DNA from: Pseudomonadota bacterium
Lineage (GTDB): Bacteria > Pseudomonadota > Alphaproteobacteria > Rhizobiales > Beijerinckiaceae
DNA length: 64,000 nucleotides
Direction: 5' to 3'
Assembly (NCBI GenBank): GCA_023386155.1
Contig: JAEWKH010000115.1
Location: 1-64,000 of the forward strand
Under the pieces are notes generated by a model. The model worked only from the letters and a program-made list of their open reading frames with translations, did not search any database and was not told the DNA's origin. Every line of letters begins with the position of its first letter. Positions within the stretch are counted from its first letter, which is position 1. This document shows, in pieces, positions 43,674 through 50,599 of this stretch. The position numbers and the translations under genes are program-made.

Positions 43674-45080
43674 CTACTCTTCTCCTCGCGCGAAGGGAGC
43701 ATAGGTTTCCCGGGCAGAGAGTGCACCCGCCGCATTCCTCAGACCTTGGAAATAGAGTGAGGAGAGAAGATCGAAATTCTGATCGTCCGCCTTGAACCTG
43801 TAAGGCGGAACGTCCGTCGTGGAGGAGGATTGGTCGGGGTGGTTTGTTTGGACCCAGGATCGGAAGTTCGTGATGCCGATCGCGAGTTGCAATGAATAAT
43901 CGAGCGACTGGGTTCCTGCGACGAAGGGCTGATCTGACTTCAGATTGCGGAAGTAGTGTCGCACAGCCGCATCGTCATAAGGATTGGGAGCCAGAGGCAG
44001 AAGAACCTCGGCTTCCTCCTGCTGAGGGCTGTTTCGCAAAACCGCGCGCCCCCAATCCAGTGCGCGGCTATGGCAGGCCAGACAAGCCGACTTGGAATTG
44101 TCGACGGGGCCATTCACGCGTCCATGCAAACCCAGATTGTGCCGAGGAAGCGGATAGAATCTCTCAGCGACGACCGGGTTGTACCATCCTTCGATCGGGT
44201 CCTTTCCTTGTTCCTCATAGGAACGTGTCGTCAATTGAGGATCGTTCCCCCACATCAGACCGACAGGAACAAGTCTCTCCCAGACGGTGCCTCCAGCCGT
44301 GGATGCGTCGTAAATGAACGTACCGAAGAGCCATCCGGTGAAATCGTCCGCAGCTGTGTCCCGGACGGCAACGTCCACTTGCAGCAAGCGCATTGGGACG
44401 CTGGATCCGTCATTGCCAATGGCAGCGTTCCAGATCTTCGATCCAGTCAAGTAAGGAACCTGCGATGGCGAGGCAGTCGTGAAAAGCAGCTTTATGGAAT
44501 AGCTTCCGTCGGGAAAATGCATCCCTTTCGTTTTCGGAAAAGCGGGATCGTTCCAAACGGAGCCGAGGGCATAGCATCCGATGCTGTTGTAGAATCCAAC
44601 GGCCCAGTTGCTGGCACGGGATAGTTGGAGCCTGTGCAGCTCCTTGAGCCTCGATCCGCGCTCCGGCGTCATCCCGTGGATACGTTCACGGGCGTTGTGA
44701 AACCACGGCGCATGGCACCAGTGTTCCGACGTGTTGTCCTCGATCCTCCAGTCGATGGCATCCGTCCCGTTCACCTTGATGCCGTACGCAAGGAGCGCTC
44801 TCAGATAAGCCTCGGGCTGCGCTTTGAAATCGATGTTCTTCCAGGGGAATTGCTCCCCTGTCGGCATAGCCGCCGGAAAATCGAGTTTAATCTTGAATTC
44901 TCGCTCGCCTTGCGGGAGGTCCTTGAGCGGGCGGCCGCTCGAACATGCGAATTGAGCTCTCGCTGCGCTTGCAAAATCCGAACCCGTGGCTGGCTGGCAG
45001 TCTGCGAGTGCATTTGGAGCTACGGCGAGAGAACCAAGGAACAAAGCACCTGTCGCTGTCAACGAAGTAAGCCAGGTCAT
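43674..45080 (-). CDS. Exported protein with a single CxxCH haem-attachment motif
   Basis: The 468-residue product begins with a signal peptide (MTWLTSLTATGALFLGSLAV, then ALA), preceded by GGAGG seven bases before the ATG. A CLACH motif at 333-337 is the covalent haem c attachment pattern. The sequence around it (KSACLACHSRALDWGRAV) lies in the C-terminal third, whereas residues 90-320 have tryptophan-rich motifs such as EHWCHAPWFHNARERIHGMT. I do not recognise the family; it may be a periplasmic oxidoreductase. The longer frame reaching to 46292 is the antisense shadow of the next gene and was not used. Base composition is lower in GC than surrounding genes, which hints at transfer. Confidence 0.72.
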   Translation of the reverse strand: MTWLTSLTATGALFLGSLAVAPNALADCQPATGSDFASAARAQFACSSGRPLKDLPQGEREFKIKLDFPAAMPTGEQFPWKNIDFKAQPEAYLRALLAYGIKVNGTDAIDWRIEDNTSEHWCHAPWFHNARERIHGMTPERGSRLKELHRLQLSRASNWAVGFYNSIGCYALGSVWNDPAFPKTKGMHFPDGSYSIKLLFTTASPSQVPYLTGSKIWNAAIGNDGSSVPMRLLQVDVAVRDTAADDFTGWLFGTFIYDASTAGGTVWERLVPVGLMWGNDPQLTTRSYEEQGKDPIEGWYNPVVAERFYPLPRHNLGLHGRVNGPVDNSKSACLACHSRALDWGRAVLRNSPQQEEAEVLLPLAPNPYDDAAVRHYFRNLKSDQPFVAGTQSLDYSLQLAIGITNFRSWVQTNHPDQSSSTTDVPPYRFKADDQNFDLLSSLYFQGLRNAAGALSARETYAPFARGEE

Positions 45081-45241
45081 CGGCCGTCCTCCAACCGTAA
45101 GTAGAAGAATGTCGGCTATCGAGTGCGCGTACAAGAGGATGGCAGATAGGCCTATGCGGTTATATTTAGGTAATACAAAAGGTTGTTCAGGCGACATTCT
45201 GCGAAGAGCCGAGAATGGCTCGTCTATCAGGGTGCTTGTTG

Positions 45242-46516
45242 CTACCGCCGCTTCTTCACCGCATCCCGCCGCAGGATTCCGACGACTTCCAGGTGAGGCG
45301 AGTGCTTGAACTGATCGACCGGGACCACGCGTTCGAGACGGTAGCCGGCGCCCATGAGAATGGCGGCGTCGCGGGCGAAGGTGGCGGCGTCGCAGGAGAC
45401 GCTCACCACGAGCGGGACCTTCGACACGGCGATCTGCTTCACCTGCGCTTCCGCGCCCGCGCGCGGCGGATCGAGCACGACGGCGTCGAAGGCGTTGAGC
45501 TCCGGCGTCAGCAGCGGCCGGCGGAAGAGATCGCGGGCTTCCGTCGAGACGCGGCGCAGGCCGGGGGTCGCGCGCGCGGACTTGTCGAGGGCGAGCATCG
45601 CACCCTTGTCGAATTCCACCGCGTGAACCTCTGCCTTCTCCGCGAGCCGTAATGCGAAGGGGCCCGCTCCGGCAAAAAGATCGGCCACGCGCTTGGCCCG
45701 CGCGCAGGCCTCGGTGACGAGGCCGGCCAGGGTCTCCTCGCCGAGCTTCGTGGCCTGCAGGAACGAGCCCGCGGGCGGAACGACGGCGGCGCGGCCCATC
45801 ACGATGGCGGGAGGACGCCGCTCGACGATCACGTCGCCGTGGATGGAGAGGCGCGAGAGATCGAGGCTGGCCGCGAGATCGATGAGGCGCAGGCGCTCCG
45901 GATCCTTCATGGGACCGTATCCGCGCACATCCACGTCGAAGCCGGTCTGCGTTGCGGTGATCTGGATGTCGAGGGGCTTGCGCGGCCCTTTCAGATGCTC
46001 GCCGATGACGCGTGCGATGGCGGGAGCCTGTTCCTTGAGAGCCGGTTCTGCGATGGGGCAGAACGCGATCTCGACGATCTGGTGGCTGCGCGGGGCCATG
46101 AAACCCACATGCATGGCCCGGTCGGGAAAGCGCACGTGCAGCGTGACGCGCCGGCGCCCCTCGCCATGGGCGTCGATGAGCGGCTCGACCGGCGCCTCGA
46201 TCCGCGCCTGCTTCAAGGTGTGAAGAAGCGTCTCCTGCTTCCACGCCTGGTAGAAGCCGTGCTTCATGTGCTGCGTCGCGCAGCCGCCGCATGCGTCGAA
46301 ATACGGACAGAACGGCGTCTCGCGCTCGGGCGACGGCACATCGACGCTGACGAGGCGCGCATGCGAGCCGTCGCGTTCGATGGTGACGGTTTCGTTCGGC
46401 AGCACCTTCGGCACGAAGACGGAGCCGGAGGACGTCTCCGCGATGCCGTCGGCTTTCGCGCCGAGGCGCCTGATGATGACCTGTTCAGCCAAGGCGGGCT
46501 CCCAACAAGAATTCAC
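45242..46516 (-). CDS. TRAM-domain RNA uracil-5-methyltransferase (RumA/RlmD-like)
   Basis: The 424-residue enzyme has an N-terminal TRAM-like beta barrel (about 8-60). An [Fe-S] cluster motif FCPYFDACGGCATQHM follows, with a further Cys in FCPIA. The Rossmann methyltransferase domain has DLFAGAGPFALRLAE, and the catalytic VSVSCDAATFARD holds the nucleophilic Cys. This matches RlmC/RlmD/RumA enzymes that make m5U in 23S rRNA. Exact target is uncertain. A TTG at 46492 with GGAG six bases upstream could be the true start, removing most of the overlap with tlyA, its upstream operon partner. Confidence 0.9.
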   Translation of the reverse strand: MNSCWEPALAEQVIIRRLGAKADGIAETSSGSVFVPKVLPNETVTIERDGSHARLVSVDVPSPERETPFCPYFDACGGCATQHMKHGFYQAWKQETLLHTLKQARIEAPVEPLIDAHGEGRRRVTLHVRFPDRAMHVGFMAPRSHQIVEIAFCPIAEPALKEQAPAIARVIGEHLKGPRKPLDIQITATQTGFDVDVRGYGPMKDPERLRLIDLAASLDLSRLSIHGDVIVERRPPAIVMGRAAVVPPAGSFLQATKLGEETLAGLVTEACARAKRVADLFAGAGPFALRLAEKAEVHAVEFDKGAMLALDKSARATPGLRRVSTEARDLFRRPLLTPELNAFDAVVLDPPRAGAEAQVKQIAVSKVPLVVSVSCDAATFARDAAILMGAGYRLERVVPVDQFKHSPHLEVVGILRRDAVKKRR

Positions 46517-47213
46517 GATTGCCGTCCCCGCCCTCGATGGGCGAGGGGATGAGCCCGATGACGGTGAAGCCGAGGGACGTGACGAACGCCGTCAAATCCT
46601 CGCACACGGCGCGATGCACCGCCTCGTCGCGCACGATGCCCTTCTTCACGTGGTCGCGGCCGGCCTCGAATTGCGGCTTCACGAGAACGGCGAGTTCCGC
46701 GCGGGGTTTCAGCAGGGCGACGGCGGGCGGCAGGACGAGCTTCAGCGAGATGAAGCTCACGTCCGAGACCAGGAGGTCGGCCGCTTGCGGGATGAGGTCC
46801 GCATTCAGCGAACGGGCATCCGTACCCTCGAAATTCGTCACCCGCGCATTGCCCACGATGGTCGGATGCAACTGGCCATGCCCCACATCCACTGCATAGA
46901 CATGGGCCGCGCCGCGCTTCAGCAGCACTTCCGTGAAGCCGCCCGTGGAGGCGCCGATGTCGAGGCAGATCTTGTCCTCCGGGTCGATGTGGAACGCGTC
47001 GAGCGCCGCCGCGAGCTTCACGCCGCCGCGGGACACGTAAGGGTGCGGCTGTTCGGCCGTGATGACGGCCTCCTCGGGAACCGCATCGGACGCCTTGCGG
47101 ATGACGGTCCCGTTCACGGTCACGAGGCCGGCCGCGATGGCCTCCTGCGCCCGGGCGCGGCTCGCGAAGAAGCCGCGCTCGACCAGAACCACATCGGCGC
47201 GCTTGCGGGTCAT
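46485..47213 (-). CDS. tlyA: TlyA-family rRNA 2'-O-methyltransferase
   Basis: The 242-residue protein has an N-terminal S4 RNA-binding domain (RKRADVVLVERGFFASRARA to about 65), then a FtsJ-like methyltransferase core with CLDIGASTGGFTEVLLKRGA, DVGHGQLHP and VSDVSFISL. It resembles TlyA, which 2'-O-methylates cytidines in 16S and 23S rRNA; the haemolysin name is historical. It overlaps the downstream RNA methyltransferase by 32 bases (or eight if that gene starts at 46492), so they form an operon. In related genomes I expect it next to dxs; here a sod gene separates them. Confidence 0.92.
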   Translation of the reverse strand: MTRKRADVVLVERGFFASRARAQEAIAAGLVTVNGTVIRKASDAVPEEAVITAEQPHPYVSRGGVKLAAALDAFHIDPEDKICLDIGASTGGFTEVLLKRGAAHVYAVDVGHGQLHPTIVGNARVTNFEGTDARSLNADLIPQAADLLVSDVSFISLKLVLPPAVALLKPRAELAVLVKPQFEAGRDHVKKGIVRDEAVHRAVCEDLTAFVTSLGFTVIGLIPSPIEGGDGNREFLLGARLG

Positions 47214-47270
47214 CGAGGCCTCGCGTTCATCTGGTTCACGATCCTTTTATGGGCGGAACCGAGTTCCGCT

Positions 47271-47390
47271 AGAGCATCGGACCCAAAAGTGGAAACCACT
47301 TTTGGGCTCGATTCGATGTTCCCATCCTTGGAGAGGGCACCGTGTGGGCGGAAAACCGGGTCCACTTTTCCGCACGGTGCCCTACAACTT
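47271..47390. repeat. Tandem-hairpin repeat of the AGAGCATCGGA family, copy 2
   Basis: It starts AGAGCATCGGA like copy 1 at 41625. It then holds CCCAAAAGTGG/CCACTTTTGGG with an AAA loop, and ends with GGCACCGTG...GGAAAA paired to TTTTCCGCACGGTGCC. It lies in the divergent region between tlyA and sod, so it may affect both promoters. Confidence 0.75.
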
Positions 47391-47426
47391 CTCCGTCCAC
47401 AACCACCACAGGCCAACGGAGGTCCC

Positions 47427-48140
47427 ATGCTCAGCCGCCGACATCTTCTGACAGGCGCAACCCTGCTGGCTGCCAGCGCTGCCATCCCTCGCGCCTGGGC
47501 GCAAGCCCCGTCAGGCCCCTTCAAGCTCGATCCCTTACCCTATGCGCCTTCGAAGAACGAGCCGCATATCGACGCCCAGACCATGGAGATCCACCATGGC
47601 AAGCACCACGCGGCCTATGTCAACAATCTCAACGCCGCCCTGAGCCAGAACGCCGAGGCGGCCAGGATGCCGCTCCAGGACATGCTGGCGAACCTGGGCA
47701 AGGTGCCTGAGTCCATCCGCACGGCCGTGCGCAACAACGGCGGCGGGCACGCCAACCACACCATGTTCTGGCAGATCATGGGCGGGTCGGGCGGCGAGCC
47801 CTCGGGCGAGCTGAAGGCGGCCATCGACCGGGATCTCGGCGGGTTCCAGAAATTCCAGGCCGACTTCAACACGGCGGGCGAGAAGCAATTCGGTTCCGGC
47901 TGGGTGTTCGTCACCGTGTCCCGCGACGGCAAGCTCGCCCTGGTGTCGCGGCCCAACCAGGATACGCCCCTGATGGACGGTCAGCGGGTCCTGATGGGCA
48001 ACGACGTGTGGGAGCACGCCTATTACCTGAAATACCAGAACCGCCGGCCTGATTACCTCAAAGCTTGGTGGAACGTGCTCGACTGGAACCGGATCGGCCA
48101 GCGCTATGCTGCCGCCAAGGCGGGAACGCTGACGATTTAG
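47427..48140 (+). CDS. Exported Fe/Mn superoxide dismutase
   Basis: The 237-residue enzyme removes superoxide. A twin-arginine signal (LSRRHLLTGATLLAASAAIP) points to folded, metal-loaded export to the periplasm. The mature part shows the metal-binding blocks IHHGKHHAAYVNNL, NHTMFWQIM and DVWEHAYYLKYQNRR, and GSGWVFV. Metal choice between Fe and Mn is not resolved by eye. The ATG at 47427 has GGAGG before it. It interrupts what looks like an ancestral dxs-tlyA neighbourhood, is on the opposite strand, and is bracketed by repeats (47271 and 48165), consistent with later insertion. Confidence 0.93.
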   Translation: MLSRRHLLTGATLLAASAAIPRAWAQAPSGPFKLDPLPYAPSKNEPHIDAQTMEIHHGKHHAAYVNNLNAALSQNAEAARMPLQDMLANLGKVPESIRTAVRNNGGGHANHTMFWQIMGGSGGEPSGELKAAIDRDLGGFQKFQADFNTAGEKQFGSGWVFVTVSRDGKLALVSRPNQDTPLMDGQRVLMGNDVWEHAYYLKYQNRRPDYLKAWWNVLDWNRIGQRYAAAKAGTLTI

Positions 48141-48164
48141 ATGGACCGAATGTAGCGGCAACAG

Positions 48165-48292
48165 CCCTCCTCCCCCTTGTGGGGAGGAGTTGGAGGTGGG
48201 GGTGTGGGCGATAGCCTATCCGCGTGCGGCGCTCACACCCCCACCCCGGCTGCTTCGCAGCCACCCCTCCCCACAAGGGGGAGGGGACGAGA
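48165..48292. repeat. CTCCCC-flanked palindromic repeat
   Basis: The arms CTCCTCCCCCTTGTGGGGAG and CTCCCCACAAGGGGGAGG bracket GTGTGGGCGATAGCCTATC, the same internal sequence as the copy at 197-346. It lies between sod and the convergent dxs gene and includes an additional GGCTGCTTCGCAGCC hairpin. Confidence 0.75.
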
Positions 48293-48311
48293 TGTTGCAA
48301 CGGATGTGCGT

Positions 48312-50234
48312 TTAGGCCCTGACCTTCCGGGTCTCTTCCTTGCCGAGGGCCTCGAACACCTTGGTGACGATGCCGGCGGAATCGAGCCCTGCCTTGGCAT
48401 ACATGCGCTCGGGCTTGTCCTGGTCCTGGTAGATGTCGGGCAGGACCATGGGGCGGACTTTCAGGCTGCCCCGGTCGAGCGCTCCCCTGTCGGCGAGAAG
48501 CTGCAGCACGTAGGAGCCGAAGCCGCCGACGGAGCCTTCCTCGACGGTCACCAGGACCTCGTGATCGCGGGCGAGCCGCAGGATCATCTCCTCGTCGAGC
48601 GGCTTGGCGAAGCGGGCATCGGCCACGGTGGTGGACAGGCCGCGCGCCTCCAGTTCCTCCGCGGCCTTCAGGGCCTCGGATAGGCGGGTGCCGAGCGACA
48701 GGAGCGCGATGCGGCTGCCCTCCTTGACGATCCGGCCCTTGCCGATGGGAAGCGGCACGCCCTGCTCGGGCATGTCGACGCCCACGCCCTCGCCGCGCGG
48801 ATAGCGGAAGGCGATGGGGCCGGAATCATGGGCCGCCGCAGTCGCCACCATGTGGACCAGCTCCGCCTCGTCGGCGGCGGCCATCACCACCATGTTCGGC
48901 AGGCAGCCGAGATAGGCGACATCGAAGGAGCCCGCATGGGTCGCCCCGTCGGCGCCCACGAGCCCGGCCCGGTCGAGGGCGAAGCGCACGGGCAGGTTCT
49001 GGATCGCCACGTCGTGCACGACCTGATCGTAGGCACGCTGCAGGAAGGTCGAATAGATGGCGCAGAACGGCTTGTAGCCCTCCGTCGCCATGCCGGCGGC
49101 AAACGTCACCGCGTGCTGCTCGGCGATGCCGACATCGAACGTGCGGGCGGGGAATTCCCTGCCGAACAGGTCGATTCCGGTGCCGGACGGCATGGCGGCC
49201 GTGACGGCCACGATCTTGTCGTCCTTGCGGGCCTCCTTGATCAGGCTCTCGCCGAACACCCTGGTGTAGGAGGGGGCATTCGCCTTGGCCTTGGTCTGGG
49301 CGCCCGTCACCACGTCGAAGGTGACGACGCCGTGATACTTGTCGGCCGCCTCCTCGGCGGGGGCGTAGCCCTTGCCCTTCTTGGTGACGACATGGACCAG
49401 GACCGGGCCGGTCTCGGTGTCGCGGACATTCTTGAGGATCGGCAGCAGGTGGTCGAGGTTGTGCCCGTCGATGGGTCCCACGTAGTAGAAGCCGAGTTCC
49501 TCGAACATGGTGCCGCCGGTCCAGAAGCCGCGGGCGAATTCCTCTGCGCGCTGGGCCTTCTGGTAGATGAATTTCGGCAGCTTCTTGGCCAGCTGCTTGG
49601 CCGTCTCGCGGATGCCGCGATAGGTGCCGCCGGAGACGAGGCGGGCGAGATAGGACGACATGGCGCCGGTGGGCGGCGCGATGGACATGTCGTTGTCGTT
49701 GAGGATCACGATCAGGCGCGAATGCATGGCGCCCGCATTGTTCATGGCCTCATAGGCCATGCCGGCCGACATGGCCCCGTCGCCGATCACGGCGATCACG
49801 TTGTTCTTCTTGCCGTCCAGGTCCCGCGCCACGGCCATGCCGAGCCCGGCCGAGATCGACGTGGAGGAATGGGCCGCCCCGAAAGGGTCGTACTCGCTCT
49901 CCTGGCGCTTGGTGAAGCCCGACAAACCGTCTGCCTGGCGCAAGGTGCGGATCCGGTCCCGGCGGCCCGTCAGGATCTTGTGCGGATAGGCCTGGTGGCC
50001 CACGTCCCAGATCAGCCGGTCGCGGGGCGTGTCGAACACGTAATGCAGCGCGACCGTCAGCTCGACCACGCCCAGCCCGGCGCCCAGGTGCCCGCCCGTG
50101 ACGGACACGGCGCTGATCGTCTCCGTCCGCAGCTCGTCCGCCACCTGCCGGAGCTGGTTCTCGGGCAGCTGGCGCAGATCGTCCGGGGTCTTGATGGTGT
50201 CGAGGAGGGGTGTGGACAAAGGTTTACTCGCCAA
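48312..50234 (-). CDS. dxs: 1-deoxy-D-xylulose-5-phosphate synthase
   Basis: This is the first enzyme of the MEP pathway, joining pyruvate and glyceraldehyde 3-phosphate with thiamine diphosphate. The 640-residue protein has the thiamine-binding GDGAMSAGMAYEAMNNAG with NDNDMSIAPPTGAMS, the transketolase pyrimidine domain (GIAEQHAVTFAAGMATEG) and the C-terminal domain. Together with ispE (6701) it supplies isoprenoid precursors. It lies downstream of xseB with an 86-base gap, a classic order. The repeat at 48165 follows it. Confidence 0.97.
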   Translation of the reverse strand: MASKPLSTPLLDTIKTPDDLRQLPENQLRQVADELRTETISAVSVTGGHLGAGLGVVELTVALHYVFDTPRDRLIWDVGHQAYPHKILTGRRDRIRTLRQADGLSGFTKRQESEYDPFGAAHSSTSISAGLGMAVARDLDGKKNNVIAVIGDGAMSAGMAYEAMNNAGAMHSRLIVILNDNDMSIAPPTGAMSSYLARLVSGGTYRGIRETAKQLAKKLPKFIYQKAQRAEEFARGFWTGGTMFEELGFYYVGPIDGHNLDHLLPILKNVRDTETGPVLVHVVTKKGKGYAPAEEAADKYHGVVTFDVVTGAQTKAKANAPSYTRVFGESLIKEARKDDKIVAVTAAMPSGTGIDLFGREFPARTFDVGIAEQHAVTFAAGMATEGYKPFCAIYSTFLQRAYDQVVHDVAIQNLPVRFALDRAGLVGADGATHAGSFDVAYLGCLPNMVVMAAADEAELVHMVATAAAHDSGPIAFRYPRGEGVGVDMPEQGVPLPIGKGRIVKEGSRIALLSLGTRLSEALKAAEELEARGLSTTVADARFAKPLDEEMILRLARDHEVLVTVEEGSVGGFGSYVLQLLADRGALDRGSLKVRPMVLPDIYQDQDKPERMYAKAGLDSAGIVTKVFEALGKEETRKVRA

Positions 50235-50320
50235 GCTTCAGCCGGAGGCCGGGTCCTTTGAGATAAGGTCAGGCAGGACCTTGGTCAAACGCGACACGCG
50301 GACATTCCTGCCGGGCCCGG

Positions 50321-50587
50321 CTATTCCGCCACGTCCAGCGGAGCCGTGCCGGAGGCGGCCCCGTCGGGCCCGATGGTGATCTTCTCGATGCGGGCCTCGG
50401 CCTTCTTGAGGAGCTGCTCGCAATGCTTCTTCAGGGCTTCGCCGCGCTCGTAGATGGCGATCGAGTCCTCCAGGGGCACATCGCCGCGCTCGAGACGGCG
50501 GACGATGTCTTCCAGCTCGGCCAGGGCCTTCTCGAAGGGGAGGGTCTTGATGGAGGCGGTATCGGTCATGGGGCTATCCGTATTCAT
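50321..50587 (-). CDS. xseB: Exodeoxyribonuclease VII small subunit
   Basis: The 88-residue helical protein matches XseB: FEKALAELEDIVRRLERGDV, then LEDSIAIYERGEALKKHCEQ. It assembles several copies per XseA chain to form exonuclease VII. The large subunit gene is not in this window. It lies upstream of dxs, as in many Proteobacteria. A later start (residue 7, MTDTASIK) is possible. Confidence 0.93.
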   Translation of the reverse strand: MNTDSPMTDTASIKTLPFEKALAELEDIVRRLERGDVPLEDSIAIYERGEALKKHCEQLLKKAEARIEKITIGPDGAASGTAPLDVAE

Positions 50588-50599
50588 CCTTGCGCCATC

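Noticed and set aside
45081..46292. N-terminal extension of the CxxCH protein frame into the RNA methyltransferase region
   Set aside because: The extension is arginine-rich shadow sequence of the methyltransferase gene. A signal peptide and GGAGG define the start at 45080.
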